Origin: Amycolatopsis camponoti
GTDB lineage: Bacteria; Actinomycetota; Actinomycetes; Mycobacteriales; Pseudonocardiaceae
Assembly (NCBI RefSeq): GCF_902497555.1
Contig: NZ_CABVGP010000003.1
Span: 1,426,001 to 1,490,000 of the forward strand
Length of the DNA stretch: 64,000 nucleotides
Reading direction: 5' to 3'
The notes under the pieces were generated by a model. The model did no database searches. It was not told where the DNA came from and saw nothing but the letters and a program-made list of their open reading frames with translations. This document shows, piece after piece, positions 26,128 to 35,231 of this stretch. The translations under genes and the position numbers were made by a program. Position 1 is the stretch's first letter; every line of letters starts with the position of its first letter.

Positions 26128-26712
26128 ATGTCTTCCTCCACGACGACCCAGCCGGGGGACGAGCCGACGGCCGTGCTGCCGGCCGTCGAGCCGACCGCGG
26201 AGCAGATCGTCGCCAGCCCGGCGGTCGACGGTGATCTGAACGCGGAGATGCGCCGCGCCGCGAAGCCGTTCTCCCGCAGCACACTGGTGCTGGCCGGGCT
26301 CGTGGTGCTGGCGATCGCCTTCGGTGGCGGCGCCTGGACCCACGCGGCCTTCGGCTCGTCCTCCTCCTCGACGCCCACCGGGCGCCAGGGTGGGACCGGC
26401 GGCGCCGGGCAGAACGCCGCGGGCGGCACCGGCCAGACCGGCGGCACGGGCCAGCAGGGCGGCGGCTTCCGCGGCGCGGGCGGGCGCGGCACGACGGGCA
26501 CGGTCGACCACGTCGACGGCACCACCGTGTACGTGAAAACCGCGCAGGGTAACGACGTCAAGGTGTCCACATCGGACTCGACGACCGTCGGCGTGACCCA
26601 GCAGGGCAAGCTCTCGGACCTCAAGCCGGGCTCGACGGTCGTCGTCCAGGGCCAGGCGGGCGACGACGGGACGGTGGCCGCGCAGGCCATCACCCAGCAG
26701 GCGGCGCGCTAG
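26128..26712 (+). CDS. Membrane-anchored DUF5666-like protein with Gly-rich linker
   Basis: A 194-residue protein with an acidic cytoplasmic N-terminus, one membrane helix (STLVLAGLVVLAIAFGGGAW, about 52-72), a Gly/Gln/Thr-rich linker of ~45 residues, and a small beta-rich domain (GTVDHVDGTTVYVKTAQGND, LKPGSTVVVQGQAGDDG) like DUF5666. It lies 12 bp after the permease and probably belongs to the export cassette. Its Gly-rich linker resembles the tail of the adaptor protein. The stop overlaps the convergent tspO stop by 3 bp. Confidence 0.7.
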   Translation: MSSSTTTQPGDEPTAVLPAVEPTAEQIVASPAVDGDLNAEMRRAAKPFSRSTLVLAGLVVLAIAFGGGAWTHAAFGSSSSSTPTGRQGGTGGAGQNAAGGTGQTGGTGQQGGGFRGAGGRGTTGTVDHVDGTTVYVKTAQGNDVKVSTSDSTTVGVTQQGKLSDLKPGSTVVVQGQAGDDGTVAAQAITQQAAR

Positions 26713-27185
26713 CCGAGCGCGACGATCGCGGTGTTGAGCGCCGTCGCGTAGAGGATCCAGGCCAGGTACGGCACGAGCAGCGCGGCGGCGGCTTTCGACC
26801 GGCGGGCGAACAGGACGATCGTCACGACCACGACGACGTCCAGCACGGCGATGTCGACCAACGCCGCCGTCGCCGCGCCGCCCTCGAAGAACAGCGGCGT
26901 CCACAGCAGGTTGGCCAGCAGGCCGATGCCGTACGCGGCGAAGCCCCGGGTTTCGCCGTCCGTGCGCCAGTACAGCCAGCCGGAGACGGCGATCGTGACG
27001 TACAGCACCGTCCACACCGGACCGAACAGGGACGCGGGCGGCGCCCACGACGGCAGCTCGAGCCGCGCGTAGACCTCCTTCGACGAGGTGGCGGCCAGCG
27101 CGCCGACCACGGCCACCACGGCGACGACGCCGAGGAAGCAGGCCAGCACCAGCCACGGGTTGCGCTGTGACGCACGTTCGGTCAC
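26709..27185 (-). CDS. TspO/MBR family tryptophan-rich sensory protein
   Basis: A 158-residue, five-helix membrane protein of the TspO (translocator/peripheral benzodiazepine receptor) family, which binds porphyrins and heme intermediates. Family landmarks are [38 protein letters not shown] and [17 protein letters not shown]. The GTG start at 27185 gives the usual length. It stands divergently next to hemL, so a role in tetrapyrrole handling is reasonable but not shown. Confidence 0.9.
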   Translation of the reverse strand: MTERASQRNPWLVLACFLGVVAVVAVVGALAATSSKEVYARLELPSWAPPASLFGPVWTVLYVTIAVSGWLYWRTDGETRGFAAYGIGLLANLLWTPLFFEGGAATAALVDIAVLDVVVVVTIVLFARRSKAAAALLVPYLAWILYATALNTAIVALG

Positions 27186-27245
27186 CGGCTGTTCCCCTCC
27201 CGGGCGGCGTCGGGTCACCTTAGCCGGGTTTGCGAGACTGGGCAG

Positions 27246-28547
27246 GTGAGCACTGGAACCGAGCAGTCCAAGGCATGGTTCGACCGCGCGAAGACGGCCA
27301 TCCCGGGCGGGGTGAACTCGCCGGTCCGGGCGTTCAACTCGGTCGGCGGCACCCCGCGGTTCATGGTCCGCGGCGAGGGCCCGCACCTGTGGGACGCCGA
27401 CGGCAACCGCTACGTCGACCTGGTCTCCTCCTGGGGCCCGATGATCCTGGGCCACGCGCACCCGCACGTCGTGGAGGCGGCGCGCGCGGCGGCGACGGCC
27501 GGGCTGTCGTTCGGCACGCCCACCATCGGCGAGGTCGAGCTGGCCGAGGAGATCATCAACCGGGTCGAGCCGGTCGAGCAGGTGCGCCTGGTCAACTCGG
27601 GCACCGAGGCGACCATGAGCGCGATCCGGCTGGCCCGCGGGTTCACCGGCCGGTCGAAGATCGTGAAGTTCGCCGGGTGTTACCACGGTCACGTCGACGC
27701 GCTGCTCGCCCAGGCCGGCTCCGGCGTCGCGACGCTCGGGCTGCCGACGTCGCCGGGCGTCACCGGCGCCCAGGCCGCGGACACGATCGTGCTGCCCTAC
27801 AACGACCTCGACGCCGTCCGGCAGTCCTTTGCGGACAACCCGGGCGAGATCGCCGCGGTGATCACCGAAGCCGCGGCCGGGAACATGGGCGCGATCGCGC
27901 CGGACGAAGGCTTCAACGCCGGCCTGCGCGAGATCGCCCACGAGCACGGCGCGCTGCTGGTCATGGACGAGGTGATGACCGGGTTCCGCGTCTCGAGCGC
28001 GGGCTGGTTCGGCCTCGAAGGCGTGGCCGGCGACCTCTACACGTTCGGCAAGGTGATGTCCGGCGGGCTGCCGGCGGCGGCCTTCGGCGGCCGCGCCGAC
28101 GTGATGGCCAAGCTGGCCCCGGGCGGGCCGGTCTACCAGGCCGGGACGCTGTCCGGGAACCCCGTCGCGGTGGCCGCGGGCCTCGCGACGCTGCGCGCGG
28201 CCGACCACTCCGTCTACGCGGCGCTGGACGCCAACGCCAAGCGCCTCGGCGACCTCTTCCGCCGCGAGCTGAGCGCCGCCGGGGTCGCGAACCACGTCCA
28301 GTACGCGGGCAACCTGGTCAGCGTGTTCTTCGGCGACCAGCCGGTGCGCGACTACGCCGGCGCGCAGGCGTCCGAGACGTGGCGGTACCCGGCGTTCTTC
28401 CACGCGTTGCTCGACGCGGGCGTCTACGGCCCACCGAGCGCGTACGAGGCCTGGTTCGTCAACGCGGCCATGGACGACGAAGCGTTCTCGGTGATCGAAG
28501 CGGCTCTGCCGGCGGCGGCTCGCGCGGCGGCGGAGGCGGTCAAGTGA
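27246..28547 (+). CDS. hemL: Glutamate-1-semialdehyde 2,1-aminomutase
   Basis: HemL converts glutamate-1-semialdehyde to 5-aminolevulinate using pyridoxal phosphate, following HemA in the C5 pathway. The 433-residue class III aminotransferase fold shows [12 protein letters not shown], the cofactor-phosphate segment [35 protein letters not shown] with the cofactor Asp, and the PLP lysine at residue 269 in [13 protein letters not shown]. All key residues are present. It heads a run of coupled genes that continues into cytochrome c maturation. Confidence 0.97.
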   Translation: MSTGTEQSKAWFDRAKTAIPGGVNSPVRAFNSVGGTPRFMVRGEGPHLWDADGNRYVDLVSSWGPMILGHAHPHVVEAARAAATAGLSFGTPTIGEVELAEEIINRVEPVEQVRLVNSGTEATMSAIRLARGFTGRSKIVKFAGCYHGHVDALLAQAGSGVATLGLPTSPGVTGAQAADTIVLPYNDLDAVRQSFADNPGEIAAVITEAAAGNMGAIAPDEGFNAGLREIAHEHGALLVMDEVMTGFRVSSAGWFGLEGVAGDLYTFGKVMSGGLPAAAFGGRADVMAKLAPGGPVYQAGTLSGNPVAVAAGLATLRAADHSVYAALDANAKRLGDLFRRELSAAGVANHVQYAGNLVSVFFGDQPVRDYAGAQASETWRYPAFFHALLDAGVYGPPSAYEAWFVNAAMDDEAFSVIEAALPAAARAAAEAVK

Positions 28548-29170
28548 CCACGGTCGTCCACATGCTTCGCCACGGCGAAGTGCACAACCCCGAGAAGATC
28601 CTCTACGGCCGTCTCCCCGGCTACCGGCTCTCCGAGCGCGGGCAGCGGCAGGCGCTGACGGTCGCCGAGGCCGTCGCGGGCCACGACCTCGTGCACGTCG
28701 TCGCGTCGCCGCTGCAGCGCGCGCAGGAGACGGCGGGCCCGATCGCCGCGGCGCACCGGCTCGACATCGCGACCGACGAGAACCTGATCGAGGCCGGCAA
28801 CCAGTTCGAGGGCCTGCACGTCGCGGTCGGCGACGGCGCGCTCCGGGAGCCGAAGCACTGGCCGAAGCTGGTGAACCCGTTCAAGCCGTCGTGGGGCGAG
28901 CCGTACCTGGAGATCGCGCACCGGATGCTCGGCGCGGTCCACCGCGCGCGGGAGGCGGCTGACGGCCACGAGGCGCTGTGCGTGTCGCACCAGCTGCCGA
29001 TCTGGACGCTCCGGCGGTTCCTCGAGGGCAAGAAGCTGTGGCACGACCCGCGGCGCCGCCAGTGCTCGCTGGCGTCCCTGACGTCACTGGTCTTCGACGG
29101 CGACGAACTGCGCGAGATCGTCTACAGCGAGCCGGCGGGGACGACGGACCCGAAGGTGACCGGGGCATGA
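28544..29170 (+). CDS. Histidine phosphatase family protein (phosphoglycerate-mutase-like)
   Basis: A 208-residue protein with the phosphohistidine motif LRHGEVHNP near the N-terminus, [12 protein letters not shown], an acidic catalytic region [11 protein letters not shown], and the second catalytic His in CVSHQLPIW. It is a cytoplasmic phosphatase of unknown substrate. The gene is coupled to hemL by a GTGA overlap and to the lipoprotein gene by ATGA, as in the Rv0524-Rv0525-Rv0526 order. Confidence 0.88.
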   Translation: MTTVVHMLRHGEVHNPEKILYGRLPGYRLSERGQRQALTVAEAVAGHDLVHVVASPLQRAQETAGPIAAAHRLDIATDENLIEAGNQFEGLHVAVGDGALREPKHWPKLVNPFKPSWGEPYLEIAHRMLGAVHRAREAADGHEALCVSHQLPIWTLRRFLEGKKLWHDPRRRQCSLASLTSLVFDGDELREIVYSEPAGTTDPKVTGA

Positions 29171-29739
29171 AACGGCTGGTCGCCGGGGTCGCCGCGGTGC
29201 TGGCGCTGGCCGGTTGCAGCGCGGGCAAGGACGCGGTGGTGCAGGGGAGCAGCTTCAGCTTCGTGTCCCCGGGCGGCAAGGTCGACATCACCTACGACCT
29301 CACCCAGCGCCAGACGGCCCCGGTGCTCGCGGGCGACGACCTGATGAACGAGGGCAAGCAGCTGTCGCTGGCGGACTTCCCGGGCAAGGTCGTGGTGCTC
29401 AACCTGTGGGGCCAGTGGTGCGGGCCGTGCCGCACGGAGGTCCCGGAGCTGGAGTCGCTGGCGAAGCAGGCCCAGGGCGTCCAGGTGGTGGGCATCGACG
29501 TCCGCGACCCGGCGCGCGAGGTGGCCCAGGACTTCGTCCGCGACCGGCAGCTGACGTACCCGTCGATCTACGACCCGGACGGCCGGGTGCTGCTGAAGCT
29601 GAGCGGCTACCCGCGCAACATCATCCCGTCGACGATCATCCTCGACAAACAGCACCGCGTGGCGGCGGTGTTCCTGCGGCCGGTGCTGGCCCAGGACCTG
29701 CTCCCGGTCACGCAACGCCTGGAGTCGGAGCAGGCCTGA
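29167..29739 (+). CDS. TlpA/ResA-like thioredoxin lipoprotein
   Basis: A 190-residue extracytoplasmic thiol-disulfide oxidoreductase. The lipoprotein signal is [17 protein letters not shown] with the lipobox LAGC, and the thioredoxin fold has the active site WCGPC in LWGQWCGPCRTEVPE and a cis-Pro loop at NIIPSTIIL. In system II it would keep apocytochrome c cysteines reduced for heme ligation, receiving electrons from CcdA encoded just downstream. Confidence 0.9.
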   Translation: MKRLVAGVAAVLALAGCSAGKDAVVQGSSFSFVSPGGKVDITYDLTQRQTAPVLAGDDLMNEGKQLSLADFPGKVVVLNLWGQWCGPCRTEVPELESLAKQAQGVQVVGIDVRDPAREVAQDFVRDRQLTYPSIYDPDGRVLLKLSGYPRNIIPSTIILDKQHRVAAVFLRPVLAQDLLPVTQRLESEQA

Positions 29740-29843
29740 CCGGCACCGAGGGACGCACCCCGGCAGCCGGGGGCGGAACCGGCACCCGCCCAGACCCCGC
29801 CCACCACCCCGATCCGAAGCCAGAACACGGACGGGAGTGCCGG

Positions 29844-29868
29844 GTCAAGGCATCTTTCCCGCCTTGAC
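29844..29868 (+). terminator. Weak hairpin in the gap before ccdA
   Basis: GTCAAGGC (29844-29851) pairs with GCCTTGAC (29861-29868) across a 9-nt loop, 105 nt after the lipoprotein stop. The 287-bp gap otherwise shows only the -10 hexamer before ccdA. Confidence 0.35.
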
Positions 29869-30013
29869 GCGGTGCTGCCGTCCGTAGTCACAATCGGGCT
29901 TCGGGGTGGTGAACCGCCGCACGGCCGCCGAAACGTCCGGGACGAAGGTCCTGAACTGCTGTGACCGAGGTCCTGTGAACCGCCCCCGGAGTTCTCACCA
30001 GGACCTCACTGCC

Positions 30014-30019
30014 TACCCT
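30014..30019 (+). promoter_or_regulatory. -10 element TACCCT before ccdA, probable leaderless start
   Basis: TACCCT ends 7 nt before the GTG at 30027, which fits transcription starting at the start codon. The preceding 287-bp gap suggests that ccdA-resB-ccsB have their own promoter. Confidence 0.45.
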
Positions 30020-30026
30020 CAACGGG

Positions 30027-30800
30027 GTGAACTCCGTGACCGAGCTGGCGATCTCCGGACCGCTGCTGCTCGCCGCGGGCGTCGCGCTGCTGGCCGGGAC
30101 GATCTCCTTCGCCTCGCCCTGCGTGGTGCCGCTGGTCCCCGGATACCTCGCGTACCTCGCCGCGCTCGTCGGGGCGGACGCCCCCGCGGTCAGCGCCGAC
30201 GAGGAGCGCAAGAAGGGCCGCTGGGCCGTCCTGGGCGCCGCCCTGCTGTTCGTGCTCGGGTTCACCGTCGTCTTCGTCGCCACGCTGGGCACCCTCGTCT
30301 GGCTGGCCGACACGCTCACCCTCAACCAGGACCTCCTCCAGCGCATCGGCGGCGTCCTGACCATCGCCATGGCGATGGTCTTCCTCGGCTGGATCCCGGG
30401 TCTGCAGCGCGAGGTCCGCTCGCACCGCGTCCCGGGCGGCGGCGTCTGGGGCGCCCCGCTGCTCGGCGCGATCTTCGGCCTCGGCTGGACGCCCTGCATC
30501 GGCCCGACGCTGTCCGCCGTCACCACGCTGGCCAGCGCGACCGGCGGCGCCGAGGCCCGCGGCTACCTGCTCATCGCCGTCTACTGCCTCGGCCTCGGGC
30601 TGCCGTTCCTGCTGATCGCGCTCGGCGCCCGCTGGGCCGTGCGCGCCACCGACTGGGTGCGCCGGCACGGCCGCCAGGTGCAGATCTTCGGCGGCGCGCT
30701 GCTGCTGATCGTCGGCGTCCTGCTGGTCACGGGCGTGTGGGGGGATCTGATGGGCTGGCTGCGCAACGAGCTCGCCGGTGACCTGAGGCTGCCGCTGTGA
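30027..30800 (+). CDS. ccdA: Cytochrome c biogenesis protein CcdA
   Basis: A 257-residue, six-helix membrane protein of the CcdA/DsbD family that carries electrons across the membrane to extracytoplasmic thioredoxins. The two redox cysteines are in SFASPCVVPLVPGYLAYL (helix 1) and GLGWTPCIGPTLSA (helix 4). It is the first gene of a ccdA-resB-ccsB operon in which the first two genes overlap by 4 bp. Confidence 0.94.
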   Translation: MNSVTELAISGPLLLAAGVALLAGTISFASPCVVPLVPGYLAYLAALVGADAPAVSADEERKKGRWAVLGAALLFVLGFTVVFVATLGTLVWLADTLTLNQDLLQRIGGVLTIAMAMVFLGWIPGLQREVRSHRVPGGGVWGAPLLGAIFGLGWTPCIGPTLSAVTTLASATGGAEARGYLLIAVYCLGLGLPFLLIALGARWAVRATDWVRRHGRQVQIFGGALLLIVGVLLVTGVWGDLMGWLRNELAGDLRLPL

Positions 30801-32392
30801 CGACCACGGAGGCACCCCCCAAGACCCCGCAAGGCCCGACGCCCGCGAAGCGCACGTTCGCCTTCGTGCGCAACACCTGGCGCGGCCTGACGTCGATGCG
30901 CACCGCGCTCGTCCTGCTGTTCCTGCTCGCACTGGCCGCGCTGCCGGGCGCGCTCCTGCCGCAGCGGAAGCTCAACGCCCCCAAGGTCGACGAGTACATC
31001 AGTGCCCACGGCTGGTGGGGCACCCTGCTCGACAAGCTCGAGTTCTACGACGTCTACTCCAGCATCTGGTTCTCGGCGATCTACCTGCTGCTGATGATCT
31101 CGCTCATCGGCTGCCTGACCCCGCGCAGCTTCGACTACGTCAAGGCGATGCGCGCCAAGCCGGTGCTGACCCCGCGCAACCTCGCGCGGATGCCGCACTA
31201 CCGGCTCGGCCGCGGCAAGTCCGACGTCGGAGCCGAGATCGCCGCCGTCCACAAGCACCTGTCCGGCTGGCGCCGCGTCGAGCGCGAGGAAGCCGACGGC
31301 GTCCGCACGATCTCCGCCGAACGCGGGTTCCTGCGCGAGACCGGCAACCTGATCTTCCACTTCAGCATGCTCGGCCTGATCGTCTTCTTCGCCCTGGGCA
31401 AGCTCTACGGCTACGAAGGCCAGGTCATCGTCCAGGCCGACGGCGACAGCTTCTGCAACTCCGGCATCTACAACTACGACTCCTTCAACGCGGGCCTGCG
31501 CGTCGACGGCACCGACCTCGACCCGTTCTGCGTGAAGGTCGACGACTTCACCGTGCGGTACACCCCGGCCGGCGAGCCGGAGTACTACCACGCGAACATC
31601 CAGTACCAGTCCGGCGGAGACCTCGACACGAACACCTGGCGGCCGTACGGCCTCGAGGTCAACTCGCCGCTGCGGACCGCGGGCGACCGCGTCTACCTGC
31701 TCGGCCAGGGCTACTCGCCGCAGTTCACGGTGACCTTCCCCAACGGCGACAAGCGCACCCAGAACACGCAGTGGCGCACGGTCGACCCCACCACGATGCT
31801 CGCCGAGGGCGCGACGAAGTTCGACCAGCCCGGCGTCACCGACGAGGTGCAGCGGCGGACCCGCCAGCTCGCCATCACCGGGCTGTTCGCGCCGACGTCG
31901 TTCCTGCACGGCAACGTCCTGACGTCGTCGGCGCCGGAGCTGAAGGACCCCGCCGTCGCCGTCGACATCATGCGTGGCGACCTCGGGCTCGACGCCGGGC
32001 GCGGGCAGTCGGTGTTCGAGATCGACCAGTCGCTCGTGGACGACGGGCGGCTGAAGAAGATCGCCCGCGAGAACATGAAGGTCGGCCAGGAGATCAAGCT
32101 CGACGACGGCACGAAGGTCCGCTTCGACGGCGTCAACCACTGGGTCTCCCTGCAGGTCTCCCACGACCCGACGCAGGGCTTCGTGCTCGGCTTCGCCATC
32201 TCGATGTTCCTCGGTCTCGGCGCGTCCTTGCTGGTCAAGCGCCGCCGGCTGTGGGTGCGGGTGAAGCCGGGGACCGAAAACGACCCCGGTACCGTGATCG
32301 AGGTAGCCGGACTGGCCCGTACCGACCAGGCGGGGTACGGCGAAGAGTTCCACCGGATCAGCGAGCGCCTGATCAGTGGTCAGAAGGGCTGA
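30797..32392 (+). CDS. resB: Cytochrome c biogenesis protein ResB (Ccs1)
   Basis: A 531-residue component of system II cytochrome c synthetase. Membrane helices lie at about 37-57 (ALVLLFLLALAALPGALLPQ), 92-112, 185-205, and one near the C-terminus (LGFAISMFLGLGASLLVK), with a large extracytoplasmic domain between the last two. With CcsB it exports heme and attaches it to CxxCH motifs. It overlaps ccdA by 4 bp and is followed by ccsB after 4 bp. Confidence 0.93.
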   Translation: MTTTEAPPKTPQGPTPAKRTFAFVRNTWRGLTSMRTALVLLFLLALAALPGALLPQRKLNAPKVDEYISAHGWWGTLLDKLEFYDVYSSIWFSAIYLLLMISLIGCLTPRSFDYVKAMRAKPVLTPRNLARMPHYRLGRGKSDVGAEIAAVHKHLSGWRRVEREEADGVRTISAERGFLRETGNLIFHFSMLGLIVFFALGKLYGYEGQVIVQADGDSFCNSGIYNYDSFNAGLRVDGTDLDPFCVKVDDFTVRYTPAGEPEYYHANIQYQSGGDLDTNTWRPYGLEVNSPLRTAGDRVYLLGQGYSPQFTVTFPNGDKRTQNTQWRTVDPTTMLAEGATKFDQPGVTDEVQRRTRQLAITGLFAPTSFLHGNVLTSSAPELKDPAVAVDIMRGDLGLDAGRGQSVFEIDQSLVDDGRLKKIARENMKVGQEIKLDDGTKVRFDGVNHWVSLQVSHDPTQGFVLGFAISMFLGLGASLLVKRRRLWVRVKPGTENDPGTVIEVAGLARTDQAGYGEEFHRISERLISGQKG

Positions 32393-32396
32393 GGCA

Positions 32397-33365
32397 ATGC
32401 CGATCAACGAGACGCTGTCGCAGTACAGCGACTGGCTGTACACCACCGCCGCGGCGATCTACGTCGTCGCGCTGATGATGACGCTGATCGAGCAGGGCTT
32501 CGGCGCCAAGGGCCGGCTCGCCACCGAGCGCGCCAAGCTCCGCGCGCGCGAGCTCGTCGGGGCCGGCGGGCCGCCGATCGAGGAGGTCCAGGCCGCGCAG
32601 CGCCCGACCGGCCGCGCGGAGCGGATCGGCAAGATGGGCGCGTCGCTGCTCGTGCTCGGCGCCCTGCTGCAGCTGTCGGCGATCGTGCTGCGCGGGCTCG
32701 CCGTGCACCGCGCGCCGTGGGGCAACATGTACGAGTACGGCATGGCGGTCACCTTCATCACGGTGGTCACCTGGATCGTCGTGATGTGGAAGTTCCCGGT
32801 CCGGCACCTCACCGGCTTCCTGCTGCTGCCCGTCGTGATCCTGATGTTCATCAACGGCACGCTGCTGTACACGACCGCGGCGCCGGTGCAGCCCGCGCTG
32901 CAGTCGTACTGGCTGGTCATCCACGTCTCGGCGGCCATCATCGGCTCCGGCGTCTTCCTGGTGCCGGGCGTCGCGAGCGTCCTGTACCTGTTCCGCGCGG
33001 CCTACGAAAAAGACGAGACGAAGTTCGCCCGGTTCGCCTCGAAGCTGCCCGCGGCCGACGTCCTCGACCGGATCGCCTACCGGACGACGATCTTCGCCTT
33101 CCCCGTCTTCACCTTCGGCGTGCTCTGCGGCGCCGTCTGGGCCGAGTCGGCCTGGGGCCGCTTCTGGGGCTGGGACCCCAAGGAGACCGTCGCGTTCATC
33201 GCCTGGGTCATCTACGCGGCCTACCTGCACTCGCGGGCGACCGCCGGCTGGCGCGGGGCCCGGGCCGCGGCGATCAACATCGTCGGGTTCGCCGCGATGA
33301 TCTTCAACCTGTTCTTCGTGAACCTCGTCACGGCGGGCCTGCACTCGTACGCCGGGGTGGGCTGA
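32397..33365 (+). CDS. ccsB: Cytochrome c biogenesis protein CcsB/CcsA (ResC)
   Basis: A 322-residue multi-spanning heme-handling protein. The tryptophan-rich WWD-type segment is WGWDPKE, flanked by heme-ligand histidine candidates in GNMYEYGM..., VIHVSAAI and YLHSRAT. The ATG at 32397 lies 4 bp after resB. With ResB it forms the system II synthetase. Its presence implies that this organism makes c-type cytochromes, as expected for an actinobacterial bcc-aa3 chain. Confidence 0.93.
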   Translation: MPINETLSQYSDWLYTTAAAIYVVALMMTLIEQGFGAKGRLATERAKLRARELVGAGGPPIEEVQAAQRPTGRAERIGKMGASLLVLGALLQLSAIVLRGLAVHRAPWGNMYEYGMAVTFITVVTWIVVMWKFPVRHLTGFLLLPVVILMFINGTLLYTTAAPVQPALQSYWLVIHVSAAIIGSGVFLVPGVASVLYLFRAAYEKDETKFARFASKLPAADVLDRIAYRTTIFAFPVFTFGVLCGAVWAESAWGRFWGWDPKETVAFIAWVIYAAYLHSRATAGWRGARAAAINIVGFAAMIFNLFFVNLVTAGLHSYAGVG

Positions 33366-33441
33366 GCGGACCGCGGGTTCGCCGACTACCGTCGTCGCCA
33401 GGGGGAACGATGTCGGGCGGAGTGCGCGGAGGTTTACACCG

Positions 33442-34824
33442 GTGACCGGACCCAGCGAAGAATCGGCTCCTGGCCACCCCGAACAGGTCGAGCCGCAGCC
33501 CGAGGGGGCCAAGCCGAGCCTGTTCGCCGAAGACCGGACGGACTCGCACCCGCACCCCGAGACGTCCGGGGCCTTCGACGTGCAGCCGACGCAGGCGGTG
33601 CCGCCGCCGCCCAACCCGGCGGTGTCCGGGCCGCACCAGGTGCCGAACCCGGCGGTGTCGGGCCCGCACCAGGTGCCGAACCCGGCCGTGTCCGGCCCGC
33701 ACCAGGTGCCCCAGGGCTACGGCTACGACCAGAACCTCCCGCCGCTGCAGCCGCAGTACGGCGACCCGGCGCAGCAGTACGCCCAGGCGCACGCCCAGTA
33801 CCCGCAGCAGCCGGGTCAGCCGGGTCAGCCTTCGGGCCTGCCGCAGCCCCAGGGCGGCCGGCACGCGGCGCCGCCGCAGCAGCCGGGCCACGGCCACGAC
33901 CTGTCGACCGCGCACCTGGTCAAGCAGGTCAAGCGGCCCCCGCAGTCGGGCTGGCGCAAGGCCGTCTACGTCGGCACGGGCAAGCTGATCAACCCGGGGG
34001 AAAGCCCGGCGGACACGCAGCGCCGTGACCTCATCGCGCGGGTCAACCAGCCGCTGCGCGGGTGCTACAAGATCGCGATGCTGTCGCTCAAGGGCGGCGT
34101 CGGCAAGACGACGGTGACGACGACGCTGGGCGCGACGTTCGCCTCGCTGCGCGGTGACCGCGTGGTGGCGGTGGACGCCAACCCGGACCGCGGCACGCTG
34201 TCCCAGAAGCTCCCGCTGGAGACGACGGCGACGGTCCGCCACCTCCTGCGCGACGCGGCCCGCATCACGCGCTACAGCGACGTCCGGTCGTACACGTCCC
34301 AGGGCTCCAGCCGGCTGGAAATCCTCGCGAGCGAGCAGGATCCGGCCGTTTCCGAGGCCTTCTCCGAGGACGACTACCGGCGCACGGTCAACCTGCTCGA
34401 GCACTTCTACAACATCGTGCTCACCGACTGCGGGACCGGCCTGATGCACTCGGCGATGAAGGGCGTCCTGGACGTCGCGGACGCGCTGGTCGTGGTGTCG
34501 TCCGGCTCGGTCGACGGTGCCCGCAGCGCTTCGGCGACGCTCGACTGGCTCGAGGCCCACGGGTACGGCGAGCTGGTGAAGCGCTCGGTGGCGGTGATCA
34601 ACTCGGTCCGTCCCAAGGGCGGCTCGGTCGACCTCGACAAGCTGTCGGCCCACTTCGGCGCGAAGGTCCGGGCGGTCTGCAAGGTCCCGTTCGACCCGCA
34701 CCTGGAAGAGGGCGCGGAGATCGAGCTGGACCGCCTGTCCGGCGACACCCGCCTGGCCCTGCTGGAACTGGCCGCCACGGTCGCCGACGGCTTCGCCACC
34801 CCGCTCTCGCAGGGCTACCGCTGA
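33442..34824 (+). CDS. MinD/ParA-like ATPase with repeat-rich N-terminal region
   Basis: A 460-residue protein. The first ~165 residues are Pro/Gln/Gly-rich and include three perfect NPAVSGPHQVP repeats. The C-terminal P-loop domain has the deviant Walker A KGGVGKTTVTTTLGATFAS, VVAVDANPDRGTLSQKL, LTDCGTGLMHSAMKGVLDVA and VAVINSVRPKGG. The layout resembles the MinD-like proteins encoded near cytochrome c genes (Rv0530 position) and those linked to type VII secretion. Its partner is unknown. A GGAGG site precedes the GTG. Confidence 0.8.
   Translation: MTGPSEESAPGHPEQVEPQPEGAKPSLFAEDRTDSHPHPETSGAFDVQPTQAVPPPPNPAVSGPHQVPNPAVSGPHQVPNPAVSGPHQVPQGYGYDQNLPPLQPQYGDPAQQYAQAHAQYPQQPGQPGQPSGLPQPQGGRHAAPPQQPGHGHDLSTAHLVKQVKRPPQSGWRKAVYVGTGKLINPGESPADTQRRDLIARVNQPLRGCYKIAMLSLKGGVGKTTVTTTLGATFASLRGDRVVAVDANPDRGTLSQKLPLETTATVRHLLRDAARITRYSDVRSYTSQGSSRLEILASEQDPAVSEAFSEDDYRRTVNLLEHFYNIVLTDCGTGLMHSAMKGVLDVADALVVVSSGSVDGARSASATLDWLEAHGYGELVKRSVAVINSVRPKGGSVDLDKLSAHFGAKVRAVCKVPFDPHLEEGAEIELDRLSGDTRLALLELAATVADGFATPLSQGYR
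33613..33711 (+). repeat. Three 33-bp tandem repeats inside the MinD-like gene
   Basis: Three consecutive 33-bp units, differing only at synonymous positions, each encode NPAVSGPHQVP. The unit length keeps the frame, so copy number could vary between strains. Confidence 0.9.
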
Positions 34825-34872
34825 GGTCGTGAGTGGGAAACAGGGTTAGAACCCTGTTTCCCACTCACGACA
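34825..34872. repeat. 48-nt palindromic repeat, copy 2 (probable terminator)
   Basis: TCGTGAGTGGGAAACAGGG pairs with CCCTGTTTCCCACTCACGA, and the pairing extends to within 2 nt of the centre. It begins directly after the stop of the MinD-like gene and separates it from a convergent small gene. It matches the copy at 11901-11948 in 45 of 48 positions. Confidence 0.85.
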
Positions 34873-34898
34873 GGGCGCGGCAGACCCGCAAAGCCTGG

Positions 34899-35081
34899 TC
34901 AGGAGTCTTCGTCCCGGCGTTTGCGCTGCTGTTCGGACAGCTGGCGCAGGAAGTCGGGGTCGTCGTCCGGGGCGATCGGGGCGCGGCGCGGAGGCGAAGT
35001 GACCATCCGCTGACCGGCGAAAGACCGCCACAGGAGCAGGGCGACGACCAGCGCGCCGACCGCCGCGAGCAGAGCGAGCAT
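34899..35081 (-). CDS. Small single-helix membrane protein
   Basis: A 60-residue protein with an N-terminal membrane helix (MLALLAAVGALVVALLLWR) and a charged cytoplasmic tail containing DDDPDFLRQLSEQQRKRRDE. No family is recognised. The composition, a start at ATG 35081 and its position downstream of bldC on the same strand suggest a real conserved small protein. Confidence 0.6.
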   Translation of the reverse strand: MLALLAAVGALVVALLLWRSFAGQRMVTSPPRRAPIAPDDDPDFLRQLSEQQRKRRDEDS

Positions 35082-35231
35082 GCCGGATCCTTCCGTGTGG
35101 GTCCCCCGAGGTTAACCCGTCGAGCCGGTTTCGGCCCGAACCCCGTCGGGCGGGGTGACGACCAGGACACGAAGGGCCGCGCGGGGCGGGGAAAGTCCCC
35201 GTACCCGACACGGCCCGGCGCTCGAGATGGT

